From Marinoscillum pacificum (GTDB lineage: Bacteria > Bacteroidota > Bacteroidia > Cytophagales > Cyclobacteriaceae): 64,000 bases of DNA. The notes beneath the pieces are model-generated. The model did not search any database. It was not told the origin of the DNA and worked only from the letters and a program-made list of their open reading frames with translations. This document shows, piece by piece, positions 42,211-54,000 of the stretch. The stretch is from positions 1-64,000 of the forward strand of contig NZ_JAMZMJ010000006.1 in the NCBI RefSeq assembly GCF_024714495.1. The letters are read 5' to 3'. Every line of letters begins with the position of its first letter. Positions within the stretch are counted from its first letter, which is position 1. The translations under genes and the position numbers were made by a program.

Positions 42211-44843
42211 TCAGGGCTGCCCACTTGGTAATAGATTTTCACACCAGTAAGAGTGGCTTGAGATGTCCAGGCCTGAAATGTTACGAAATAATTATTAAGG
42301 TTATTATTTATGGTGATTGAAAGACCCGTGGCATTATAAGTAGTGACTCCAGAAGCACCTGGTGGAATACTATTGATTAAAGTAGGAGTAGACGCAGTAC
42401 TATAAGATTTTTCTACCAGGTTAAAGTTTGCCGGATTGGTTCCTGTATTTCTACCCATAAAATCGATTTGTGTGATAACTGCCCCATCTGGAAGATGAAC
42501 CGGTGCTGCTATGGTAACATCAGTTCCTGCAGCTACGGAATAAGCACCCACTTCGATACCTCCATTATATGTAGCACTATAATCTTCATTTCCGATTTGT
42601 TTCAATACGATAAAATCAACTGGAGAAATTGCATATAGTTTGGCTTTTGGAGTAGCATATACCACATCACCTGTTACTCTTACATTTCCTATTACATCTA
42701 AAGCTTCAACAGGTGAGTTATTGTTGATACCAACTAGACCGGCACTATAATATATGTCAGATCCACTCGTAATCCACTGCGATGATACGATAGCTCCAAC
42801 CTGCGTGTCTACATAACTTTTACTAGCTGCATCACCAGCTAACGTAGGTGCTGCTAGATTGGTAATCTTATTTCCGCCAACGGAAACGTCTACCAAAGCT
42901 GCTCCAAATCCACTTAATGCAATGTTTGCTTTATCAAGGTCTGCACCAGCGATAGTACCATCTAAAATCTTAGCAGAAGTAACAGAACTGTTCAATAAAT
43001 CAGCTGTTGCAATGGAGCTTTGTGTTGCAAGTGTACCCAAACCCAAATTTGCTCTAGCTGTTGCAGCACTTCCCGTCAATTCACTCAAATTATTACTCGC
43101 CTGTAAAGCCCCAGAAAGAGTTGCGTTAATCGAAGATATGTCAGAGGTATTCGTACTAATGGCGGTTGCATTCGAAGCAATATCAGAAGTGTTTGTACTG
43201 ATTGCTGTTGAGTTGCTACTCACTGAAGTGTTCAGAGACGAAATATCTGTTGTATTGGTACTAATGGCGGTAGCGTTTGAAGCAATGTCCGAGGTGTTCG
43301 TACTGATGGCTGTAGAGTTGCTACTCACTGAAGTGTTCAAAGATGAGATATCCGATGTATTGGTACTAATGGCGGTTGCATTCGAAGCAATGTCAGAAGT
43401 GTTCGTACTAATCGATGTGGAGTTACTACTCACTGAAGTGTTCAGCGATGAGATATCCGATGTATTGGTACTAATAGCAGTGGCGTTTGAAGCAATGTCT
43501 GAGGTGTTCGTACTAATCGATGTGGAGTTGCTACTCACTGAAGTGTTCAGAGACGAGATATCCGATGTATTGGTACTAATGGCAGTAGCGTTTGATGCAA
43601 TATCAGAAGTGTTCGTACTGATCGCTGTGGAATTACTACTCACTGAAGTGTTCAGAGACGAGATATCTGATGTATTGGTACTAATATCAGTAGCGTTGGA
43701 AGCAATGTCAGAGGTGTTCGTACTGATCGCTGTAGAGTTGCTACTCACCGAAGTATTGATAGACGAAATATCCGATGCATTTGTGCTGATAGCTGTAACA
43801 TTTGCATCAATATCTCCCTGCAATTCATCCAAACCAGCTTGAACATCAGTAGAGGTCAGGTTTCCAGAAGGTGTTACTGGCACCTCCACAGCTGTTTGAT
43901 TATCCCCATCGGAAATTCCAACAGGAACACTAGTCAGTTTACTCCAATCAACGTCACTGATTTTGGCATTCGAAATACCATTATCTCTTACTTCAAGAGC
44001 ACTCGCTCCAACACTATACGCTATAGTCACACCATCCACGAATGAGGTAGATAAACTATCCGCAGATTCTGCTCTATCGACCAAACTGTTTGCATCAGTA
44101 TCGTAAGCACTTTGAAGCATATCACCTCCAGCGGACCCAGCATCAATATCTGCTTGTAATTCTAACAATGCAGATTGTACATCTTCTGAAATCAAGTTAC
44201 CAGAAGGAGTCACTACAACATCTGTGGCAGTTTGGTTATCGGTAAAGATGGCACCAACAGGCACCGATGTTTCTACGGTGAAACCATTCAGCGTATTGGC
44301 AACATCTGCAGTATCCACATAGCTATTAAGGTCTGTATCGAATACGCTAAGTAGCATATCACCGGATGCACTTCCTACAGGTGCCCAATCTGGATCCATC
44401 CAGAAATAGAACAACCCTTCATCTGAATCAAAAACCAACAATCCATTGTCAGCAGATGAAAGATTATCCGTAAACGAAGCTGCTGTACGTTGTGCTGTGG
44501 TATAAGTAGGTACTAAAAACCCCTGTGCCCCTGTTGGCGAAACAAGTTGCAGCACGGCGTTTGGATTTGGAGTTTCAGTACCTACTCCCATAGAGTTTTG
44601 CGCTTGCGCGATAAACCCTAGTGCGGTGAAAAATAAAAGCATCGTCCCTTTGACTAAAACAGGACTAAGTCGTTTTGAACGAGAAAATGGCGACCCATCA
44701 GGCTGTAGCCCTATAGTGCCCGAATGGGTCACCGATTTTCCTTTGAACCCCCAACCAGCTAAATTGGATTCAAATGTGTTCGATAATATTTTGGAAATAG
44801 AGGACCTGAACAGTCCGATCAGCGGAGAGTAATAAAATTTCAT
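42207..44843 (-). CDS. Secreted trimeric-fibre-like protein with 35-residue coiled-coil repeats (cassette copy 2, first gene)
   Basis: Residues from 'AQNSMGVGTETPNPNAVLQL' onward match the mature start of the 544-residue fibre protein. Tail-fibre-like units follow ('NLTSTDVQAGLDELQGDID'), then ~227 residues (~345-571) of 35-residue repeats made of five heptads, such as ISTNTSD-ISSLNTS-VSSNSTA. The C-terminal ~250 residues form a beta-rich end domain. No sorting domain is visible. The start is uncertain. The outermost ATG at 44843 places the hydrophobic signal segment ('MLLFFTALGFIAQAQ') after 67 residues that do not look like a protein domain. A GTG at 44732 and an ATG at 44642 are alternatives, although the latter leaves no positive charge before the hydrophobic core. 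The outer limit is given here. It is coupled to the 1017-residue gene. Confidence 0.85.
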   Translation of the reverse strand: MKFYYSPLIGLFRSSISKILSNTFESNLAGWGFKGKSVTHSGTIGLQPDGSPFSRSKRLSPVLVKGTMLLFFTALGFIAQAQNSMGVGTETPNPNAVLQLVSPTGAQGFLVPTYTTAQRTAASFTDNLSSADNGLLVFDSDEGLFYFWMDPDWAPVGSASGDMLLSVFDTDLNSYVDTADVANTLNGFTVETSVPVGAIFTDNQTATDVVVTPSGNLISEDVQSALLELQADIDAGSAGGDMLQSAYDTDANSLVDRAESADSLSTSFVDGVTIAYSVGASALEVRDNGISNAKISDVDWSKLTSVPVGISDGDNQTAVEVPVTPSGNLTSTDVQAGLDELQGDIDANVTAISTNASDISSINTSVSSNSTAISTNTSDIASNATDISTNTSDISSLNTSVSSNSTAISTNTSDIASNATAISTNTSDISSLNTSVSSNSTSISTNTSDIASNATAISTNTSDISSLNTSVSSNSTSISTNTSDIASNATAISTNTSDISSLNTSVSSNSTAISTNTSDIASNATAISTNTTDISSLNTSVSSNSTAISTNTSDIASNATAISTNTSDISSINATLSGALQASNNLSELTGSAATARANLGLGTLATQSSIATADLLNSSVTSAKILDGTIAGADLDKANIALSGFGAALVDVSVGGNKITNLAAPTLAGDAASKSYVDTQVGAIVSSQWITSGSDIYYSAGLVGINNNSPVEALDVIGNVRVTGDVVYATPKAKLYAISPVDFIVLKQIGNEDYSATYNGGIEVGAYSVAAGTDVTIAAPVHLPDGAVITQIDFMGRNTGTNPANFNLVEKSYSTASTPTLINSIPPGASGVTTYNATGLSITINNNLNNYFVTFQAWTSQATLTGVKIYYQVGSPD
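43130..43810 (-). repeat. 105-bp tandem repeats encoding heptad coiled coil
   Basis: The string ctactcact/ctactcacc recurs at 43216, 43321, 43426, 43531, 43636 and 43741, exactly 105 bp apart, giving six copies. Each encodes 35 residues, or five heptads, of the form I/V-x-x-N-T/S-x-x with one Leu in place of Asn. The copies differ by scattered, mostly third-position changes. Confidence 0.92.
44671..44774 (-). promoter_or_regulatory. Strongly folding segment at the 5' end of the fibre gene (candidate structured leader)
   Basis: Read on the minus strand, three hairpins follow each other almost without spacers. The first pairs TTTGAATCC with GGGTTCAAA (44742-44774). The second (44683-44740) pairs GAAAAT, GGTGACCCAT and CGGGC with GCCTG, ATGGGTCGCC and ATTTTC. 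That makes 21 base pairs interrupted only by two single-base bulges, with a 14-base loop. The third is CGTT-CAA-AACG (44671-44681). The segment ends 28 bases before the ATG at 44642. It could be a regulatory leader RNA if translation starts there, or part of the coding sequence if the outer ATG is used. I cannot match it to a riboswitch class I know. Confidence 0.45.
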
Positions 44844-44923
44844 AAGGGCTACAGTATAAGTTGGGACTCTAATAGTAGAGCTTAAGGCAAACTCCCTATT
44901 TCTTATCTGAAAATCAAGTCATT

Positions 44924-44972
44924 TTTAGTAAACGACCTCTCACCTTTAGTGAACCCGACCAAATTTTTAGTG
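44924..44972. promoter_or_regulatory. Three direct repeats (TTTAGT) spaced exactly 21 bp
   Basis: TTTAGTA at 44924, TTTAGTG at 44945 and TTTAGTG at 44966 are each 21 bp apart, two helical turns, which places all copies on one DNA face. They lie 81-129 bp upstream of the outer ATG of the 878/1017 cassette, just after the terminator of the 4624-residue gene. Direct repeats with about this spacing are how LytTR regulators bind. The known LytTR consensus is not clearly matched, so the binding protein is uncertain. Confidence 0.5.
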
Positions 44973-44973
44973 T

Positions 44974-45007
44974 GTAAAAAAGAAAAGGCCCCTTTCGAGG
45001 CCTTTTG
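44974..45007 (-). terminator. Intrinsic terminator after the 4624-residue gene
   Basis: AAAAGGCC (44983-44990) pairs with GGCCTTTT (44999-45006) around an 8-base loop (CCTTTCGA). On the minus strand the stem is followed by CTTTTTTAC. It lies about 22 bases beyond the stop codon at 45029. Confidence 0.85.
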
Positions 45008-45028
45008 CTTAATTAAGTTATAGTTGGT

Positions 45029-48000
45029 TTAGTGTTTGACGAATACCTTGAAGGAAGTAATTCTTTCAGATCCGAGGCTCGTATCCACAAAATTGATCAG
45101 ATAGATTCCATTGGTAATTTCACTCACATCAAAGTCTAATTCCTTGTCGTAACCCTTCTCAATTTGTTGTTCTTTGATCACATTGCCATTAAGGTCAATT
45201 AGTCTAACTGTAACATTTGAACTCATCAATTTTCCATAACTGATGTGTAAATAATTGTCAGCAGGGTTTGGATAAACGCTGAGATCCTTAAAGTACTTTC
45301 TGTAGAATCCTAATCGCTCAATCTTCTCAACAACAATTCCATCTTCAGTTACCGTAGCTTGTAAAACGAGCACTTCATCTTCAATACCACCTTCGCCAAT
45401 GACAAACTCTACATACGAGTCTTCGTCCATTGGGATACCAGGATATTCAATATTGAATCTGTATCGGCCATCTTCCAATTCGGTAAACTCAAACTGACCT
45501 TCATCATCAGACTCTATATAAGCGTATAAAACAAATTCTCCGTCTTCTTGATCTGTTCTTCCTTTAGGCACGAAACGACGCACGGAACAAGCTGCTCGCT
45601 TCACTTTTCTCCTAGCTTCAATTCTTCCTGATGTTGTTGCACCAAAGTTAGACTCTACATTTCCGTTAACTTTACCACCATCTGGACCTCCCTTTCCTGC
45701 AGATCCTGGAGTAACCACCATTGCCAACTCCTCTGTAGTATCAGACCTTAACATCATCACGTCTGCTTCTGTCCAAAGATCCGTACTTTCGTAATAGGTA
45801 GTTAAAAACTCATTATCAAAATCTGGAGCTACAGCGATCAGGTAATCACCGAGTATAAGGCTTTCAAAAGCAAAAGCGTTATTAGTACCACGGACTGTTT
45901 GAAGAGTATCATAACCTTCAGGATTGTCACTGATCTGCAATGCATAAGCCTCACCAGTATCAAATGGATCTCCACCCTGATCTAAAGCTGTAAAGTTCAG
46001 ATTGGCACTGGCCAATATTTGTTGAGGCTCTCCTTTGAGCACCAAGCCCGGAACTAAATCATTTGTCACTTGCAGTGTATAAGTACCCATGGACTCATAA
46101 TCTATAGAAGGTATCTGTAATTCTGAAGAAACCTCACCTTCAACTACTGCAGTGTCTACAGGACTCATAAGCATCCACTCATAAGCATTGGAAGTTCCTC
46201 CGACAGGCATAGAAATGGTGTATTCTGATCCTTTTGGAATTACTTCCGAAACCACCTCACCAAAAGCCTGCTGATCAGAATAATCAATTCCCGTAACTCC
46301 AGTATTTTCCTCTAAATCCTCAAATGTTAACTTATTGCCAGACACATTAAAACTGGTCAGGTTTGGCAAATACCCTTCCAGGTTAGGTAAACCATCGATA
46401 GCATTTCCTGCCAAGTCAACAGAAACTAAACCTCTAATATCAGTTATGTCCTCAGGAATAGAACCTGTTAAACCAGCTTCTGGTGCATTCAAGGCTGTAA
46501 CTCTATTATTAGTAACTTCTACTTCTGGCCAATCGCGGATAGATAATGTCGTCCAATCACTCAAACTAGAATTCGCCCCATCCAATGATTCATATATAGT
46601 CATCAAAGAAGTAGAATCACGCTCTAAGCTAGACACTCTTAATACCACTGGCGCTGTAGTTAATTCTACTAATGGTATGACATTACTTGTTACTTTGGCT
46701 ACGTAAGTTCCATCCGCACTGAAATTAGCAATAGATATATCAAAACTACCAGTTGTCTGTGCGATAGCTACACCATTTTTAGTCCAACTATAAACGTTGT
46801 CCGAACCTGATACGGTTCTGTCTACAGTGTAGGTTGTCCCAATTTCCTCCAATGTTCTAAGCCTTGTCAACAGAGCTTTCTGTGGAGAAACAGTGGCAGC
46901 AATACCCGCGAAGAAAACATTCTCAATCGAGCCGAATGCCATTCGGTTGTCAGAAATATCAATTGTCTCTAAAGCAGCAAAGTGACTAATGTCTCCAATA
47001 CTTGTTATCTCGTTGTTAGAAATATTGAGCGCAGTTAAGGCCTCTAAACCGGAAGTTATTGCAGGGAAATCTCCTTTCAAATTATTTCCTGATAAATCCA
47101 GACCCGTCACTCTTGTTCCAGTCATTGATACTCCGGTCCAATCAGATAATGGCAATGTCTGTGTCCAATTATTGGTTGTCCATTCAGAACCCGACAATGC
47201 TTCATAAATTTCTAGAAGTGCCAGTGAATCCGCCGTTGTGTTTGCATCACTCAATGTAGAGACGGTAATCACATTACTATATGGCGAAACTGCCCCGCCT
47301 TCATATACGGCTCTCGCTCGATAATAATAAGTGGTATTATAATCCAGACCTGTAACTTGCACAGTGGTATCTGTCAATGACAGGTTATTAAAGCCAGTTG
47401 CTCTATTAACGAAAGTAATGTCAGTCGCTACATCAAATTCATAATTAGCAACTCCTCCTCGACTAGACCAGTAAGCTCTAAAACTAAGGAAGTCAACTTC
47501 CTCCGCATCATAAGCGATAGGTGCACCAGGCAAAATTTCTAACTCTGAAGAAGTCCCGTCTGTACCCGTATTACCGGCACTATCCAATGCCTGAACTATC
47601 ACATCATAAACATTGACAGGTAATCCCTCGATGATACCTGATGCAAGAGTCCATGTCCCATCTTCGTTATTTGTGGCTGTATAACTCTGAGAATTTACGG
47701 AAACTGAAACGTCGGCATTAACATCATCGATTGAACCGCTCAACTCAGGAGAATCATCTTCTGTCACCACAGTATTTATAGTAACAAAAGGAGCCGTCAA
47801 GTCTATTTCCAAAGTCGCTGTGACTGTACTTGCATTTCCAACAGAATCAGTTGCCACCACATTAAATGAATACACTCCTTCTGCTAAATCTCCAATAGTA
47901 GCTTGAGCCAATGTCCATGTACCATCTGCATTGTTCACTGCATCATAAGCAGCTCCATCCACGGTGATTGAAACACTGGCATCGGTATCATCTATTGTTC

Positions 48001-51000
48001 CTATCAGTTCTGGACTGATATCGTTGGTCAACAAATCGTCTGCTGTAATTATTGGTGCTGTAACATCTGCAATTACTTGATTCAAATTGATATTCAACAA
48101 CAAGGTATCGTTGAACAAACCATCATTTAAAACTACTTCTAAGGTAAATGAAGGCGCTAATTCAAAATCAAGATCTGTAGAATCTACGACAACTATTTGT
48201 CCAGTAGAATTGATTCCAAATGGAAGCTCAGTATTACTATTGATATCTAAATTTCCAGAAATGATGGACCATGTATTTATGGAAGTAACGGTGTCAATAT
48301 CGGTAAACTCACAGTCAACCACTAGTGATCCTACTAAGCTTCTTTCATCAATACTTATTGCTCCAGGGTCTAGAATCACAGGTGCATTGTCATTGGCATC
48401 GGCAACATTCACCACTGCAAAAATGGTATCATTATTCCCTTCCAAATTGGTTGCAATGACTTGAAGGTTATGAACGTTATCAGCATTTAAATCACCTGCT
48501 GATTCAAAATCAGGTGCATTCGTAAATGAGAGTGTGCCATCTACACCCAACGTGAATAACGCAGCATCATCACCTCCCAGCGTCCAGGATACAGTCTGAT
48601 CAGCTGAATAGGCGGTGACCTCAGTCGTATTTTCCACAATGGTAATTTCTGAAAGACCTGTAATAACCGGATAATTCACTGAAACTACCAATTCATTTGT
48701 AGAAGCATCCGTTGCGACATTTCCTGCATAATCACTCGCTTCTACCTGGACATCATAAGTGCCATTAGCAACACCTGTATAGTCATTACTCCATGATCCA
48801 CCATCTACAACTAATGTGTCCCAAACTATTCCATCTAAAGAAACTCTTAGATAGTTTGTACCAACCTCGTCATAAGTTCCTGTCAAGGTAAAGAAGCTTG
48901 TTGTACTTGACAGAGTATTCACCGTCGGTGCCGCTGGAGGAGTAGTATCAACAACTAACGCCTCTGATAAGTCTGTAGAATTACCTGCAGTATCTGTAGC
49001 CGTAATTTTGAATAAAGGATAGTTTCCTCCATTAACATCCCAATCTGGGTGAGTTGTTAAGTCAAATGACCAATCTGTACCAACTACTACACCTACACCT
49101 GTTAACCTTGATGCGGTAAGCTCAATATCCAGAACAGCATCTGCTTCTATGGTACCTGTAAGTATAGTGCTATTAACATAGCCATCATTTGTATTTACAG
49201 TAACGTCCGGTGCTACTACATCTTTTAAAGTAAATGTCACAGTAGAGTCAGCTACCGGCTCACCATTTGTATCGAATATCGAATTGGCAGCAAATGATAT
49301 TCCAATAGTCTCTGCACCTGTAGGAAAATAATCTTGATCCAATAACAGTGTCACCAATGGATCTCCTGCACCAGTTTGAGTAACCGAAGTAATCTGGGCA
49401 TTCAGGTCAGAAGGATTACTAGTAATAATGAAGTCAGAAATCTCAAGAAGTCCTGACCCTGCATTTGTTGCATATACATTATCAGAGAAAGTGATCGTTA
49501 CTTTGTTATTATCAAAGAATACACTTGACTCTACTACAGTTTGGTTACTAACAAACTTCGGAACTGGAGCAAACTGAAAGTCATCAACAATCAAATTACT
49601 TGTTCCACTTTCTGGTACAATTTTTAGTCTTACAGAATCAGTTTCTGAGGTATAGTAATAGAACTCTTCATAGAATCCAGAAGTAGCACTTAAAGAAGTT
49701 ACTAATTCAAAAGTCCCTTCATTTTGCTGCTCATAAACTGAGAAGTCCACATCCGTTCCATAGTATTGGAAATACATTTCCGTTCCACCAATAAGATACG
49801 GAGTTATGATTTCACCCGTTCCTACAGTCACTCCCATTGAGAATGAACCACTATTATTAGGTCCGTCATTTCCATAGGCGTTGGTGAAGTCCCATTCTCC
49901 GGAAGGCAAAATAGTTGGACCATCGTAAGCTTGTAAGGAGACTGATTCAAAATCCTCCACTGTAAAATCCATTTCTGCACCAAGTATGCCATCAGTCGAA
50001 AACTCATCAATCAATCCCGAGTCATCAGCTGAAGAATTGTAAACGATTCTAATTGGGCCTGTATATGGTTCGCTAAAACTATGATAGAATTCTTCATAGG
50101 TTAGTGACGTACCTCCACCAGAAGTTTCTAGGATACTAAAAGTAGCCCCTTCATCATCGGATAAATAAATGTCAAAAAGGAATCCGGTGGTTCCTCCATT
50201 GACAGCTCGATGCTGGAATGCAAACTCAGTAGCACCGTACACATATGGAGTCTCCAGGTAATTTCCTTCAGCCACATTCATGAGAGCTGCATCTCCTTCT
50301 CCATTCAATGGGTAGGAAGCATTAACTGAAAATGCGGAAATAATGCCTTGTGTATTCCAGGTACCAGAATATAACTCAACGCTAGATTCCTCGGTATCGA
50401 GTAAGCCAAAATCAAATGATTCGTAAAGTGAGTTAAGCCCTCCAAAACCATCAACAATGAAAAACTGATCAGAGAATGTCTCTGTTCCGGCCGCTGAAAT
50501 TTTAATGACAGCACTTTCTGTGATAAACTCTGAGCCTGTAGGAGTCCAGTAAAATTGACCCATCAAGTTTTCAGAAAGGTCTGATATCAAGGTGTAAGGG
50601 AAAGAGCTACCACCATCTATAGAAAGCTCAACGGTCACGACATCCGCTGCATCAATGTTTTGCTCATTCCAGTAGATATAATATTCATAGTCTAACGGAA
50701 CTTCTTCCCCTCCATACGGGCTATAAATTGTTATGCCAGGACTAGTGTCATAAGCTACAAAAGAGAAATCATCGATGAATAGCGTGTCCGAAGAATTCAA
50801 ATCGTTCATTTGAATCATATAGCGCACAGAGGACCCTGAATAATATGGATTATACTCGTAGTATTGATACGTCCCTGATGACTCATTGATTGTCTCTACC
50901 GTTTCAAAGACTCCTTCATCAATTGATTGCAGAATCGTAAACTCAGCACCATTAGAATAGTATTGGAAGGAGAATGAATATTCGGCATCAATTAAAGGTG

Positions 51001-54000
51001 AAATTGCCGAAGCTGTGTTTTCATCTAACAAGCCTAGTGAAACAGCACCATTATATGGATGGTTATTAGAACCTATTGCTCCAACCAATTCCCAATCTCC
51101 GGAAGGAAGTGTTGTAGTACCACTATACGTTGTGGCATCCATCGTTTCGAAATCTTCCAAAACCACCTCAACGCTTGTAAGCATGATCCCTCCATAGTAG
51201 TATGCTTCGTTTAATGACAAGTCAGTAGCAACTATTTGAATGTCATAATAGGCATCACCATAATAACTTGGGTCAGAGCTCAAATCGTAAGACCAACTTC
51301 CTCCATCTACAGCTATTGCGGTAAATGTGGTTCCATAATCCAATGAAATTTCTACAGTGGCATCAGCATCAGACACAAATCCAGTAATGATGGTGTTATT
51401 ATTCTGTGTAGTACCGTCTTCGTAGAACTCTATTGTTAGTTCATTACTCTCTGTATTAGTCAAGGTGAATGTAGAACCGGTGGTTAAGCCACCATCAATT
51501 TTCGTCACCTCACCTTCAAAACCAAAATTGTTTTCCGTATCAGGAAGTTCAAAGTTGAATGATGCACCTTCACTTACTACACCTGCCATATCTGCAGTTA
51601 CATACAAGTACACAACATCTCCTGCCAAGTACGTAGTATTCCATAGGTGCCCTATGGCTCCATCTGGTAATTCAGGATGACCATCAGTGAAGAAGGTGGA
51701 AGTAATATGCGTCGCTCCACCAAAGTCATCAGCATTGATTGATTCATAAATATCAAACTGCGCAAAATCTGACTGTGAATAATTATCCGTAGAGTCATTT
51801 GGGAATAATACAAATCCAACCATGTCTGCATCTCCGTCTGCAATATCCATTCTTAACTTGTAAAGTAAATTATCGGTAGAGTTAACCGATAACTCACCAC
51901 CAGTAACAGATTCTGATGAAATGGTGACCTGAGATGGAATAATTGTGCTAAAGCTATCACTGTATACAGAAGTAACATTAGTTACATTTAGTGCTTCCTC
52001 TCCATACCAGTAGATATGGTAAGTAACTCCAGAACTAAGTCCTCCAATACTTAAGTTAGATGTACCAGTCAATTGGCCATAATTACCTGCCACAACCGCT
52101 CCAACACCATCTCCATCAAGCTCACTTTTAATTTGAGTAGGTGTTGGGGTTGTCGCCGATGTAGAAATAACATAATAGAAATCCGTACCTATATCCACGG
52201 TAAGATCTACAGTAACGTCGGTTACATTTCCATAATGATTCAATTGTGTAACCTGTGGAGGGAATGTTGATCCTCCTGTATATTCTTTAAATGTGAAATC
52301 ATCTACGACTAACTCTTGATCACTGATTTGATCATTGAATGTAATACGGATTCTTACAGCACTTCCAGCACCTTCAGCAAGACTCACCGTTTGTTCGGTA
52401 AACGTAGCAGATGTTGCTGTTGGAGTAGATACGACAATGTATGCTCCTCCATTAACTGATTTTTCAACAGTATAATGGGATTCACCATCTCCAGTTGCAG
52501 CCACAAAGAATGAAAAATCCGAATTCCCGTCTATCAGTGGAGTGGTTATTGTTCCATAACCATAAGATAGTCTCAGACCGATAGATCCAGAATTCGCAAT
52601 ACCATCAGAAACCACATTTGCTGCATGATAGTCACCTGTTGGCAAAGTATAAAGTGATTGACCTCCAGATGCCGTTTCGAAATCTTCAGTTACAGCAGTC
52701 TGACTGGAATAACCTAAGGTAACTAATTGCCCATTATCTATAGTCACTCCATCAAATGTGACAACTCCACTATTGTAAGAAGCACCGCCGAAAGTTACTG
52801 CATCAGACCAAACACCATCATTGTCTACCATCAAGATATAATTGGAGGCGTCAACACCAGGATATCCAAGTCCGTTAAGGTCCAGGCTCAATGATAGTGT
52901 CCCTGTTTGGCCCGTTTCTACGGCTTGCCACACTGTTGCCATCCGCTCATCAACTCCTGCAGGATTACCTGTAGTGATCACTGAACCATAGTCCATAGGT
53001 CCTGAGTCATGACCAAGGAACAAGAAGTTTTTGTCAATTAGTGTTCCTGAATTGGAAGTATTGTCTAACGCAATAGCATCTACTGCTACTGTTAATATCT
53101 TTTCTGTAGAGCTAATAGACTGTTTCTGATCCAGTAAGGAGACATTATCCCTCCCAATTGCTGTAATTCCGTTAGTATAGCTTCCTGAATTATTGAAAAT
53201 GACATTTCCATCAGAATCCAAATAGTTTGTTACAAGAGGAATTCCATATTTAATTGCTAAATAGGATTGAATTTTTTCTCGTTCAACTGAACCCAACAGT
53301 TCATCATAGAAGATAACCTCAGCTATGTTTCCATCCCAATATTCACCATTCGCATTGAGTGCACCAATTGTAAAGAAAGAATCTCCGTCTGGGTTGGATA
53401 CGATAGTCGATCCTGTCACACTACCATTTACATAACTAGCAAATGATCCCGCGGTGTATTCAAAATTGAGTAAATACGTCGTATCAGCTCCAATTTCTAT
53501 TATTGACCCTACAGGAGTTCCTCCTGCAGCGAAATAAGAAAGGTTGGTACCAGACCTACTGTCCAAACCAATAGATCGCTGGTAAGAACCACCTGCTAAT
53601 GGATCATGACCAAACAGCTTTCGGTGAGTAGTCCCTTCATCGTTGGAGTTGAAGACCACAAATCCGGTAATATCTGGATTAATTGACGGACTAATGTCAA
53701 ATGGAACTTCCATGTATTGATCTACACCATTAAAACTTAACGCCTGATTGTAGTTGATAGCAGACGATTCAATTGCCGGTTGATTTAGTGTGGTGACCTG
53801 GGAAGCATCATTGGTGTTTCCAGACTGATCAGTCCAAGCTGAAGCATTAGTTGATCCAACAACACCTGCATCAGCTTTAAGCCAAACTGCAAGACTCTTC
53901 TCCACATTGGCTATAGATGGAGGTGGAACTGGAGTGAATCTCACAGCATCATTATAGATACTAAATACTGACTGATTTCGTCCAAGAACTGTTATGTAAT

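Noticed and set aside
43130-43810. CRISPR-like array
   Set aside because: The 105-bp period is continuous coding repeat without unique spacers, in frame and within a heptad coiled coil.
42859-43842. Plus-strand open frame of 327 codons opposite the 105-bp repeats
   Set aside because: It is the mirror of the repetitive heptad coding region; 105 bp is a multiple of three, so an open antisense frame repeats automatically. Codon pattern and context favour the minus-strand fibre gene.
44671-44774. Assignment of the hairpin region to a known riboswitch class
   Set aside because: The conserved strings of c-di-GMP, TPP, cobalamin, SAM, preQ1 and fluoride riboswitches are not visible, so only 'structured leader candidate' is supported.
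44626-44832. Small plus-strand protein gene of 68 codons upstream of the fibre gene
   Set aside because: It is antisense to the hairpin-rich segment; its open frame follows from the palindromes and it has no independent support.
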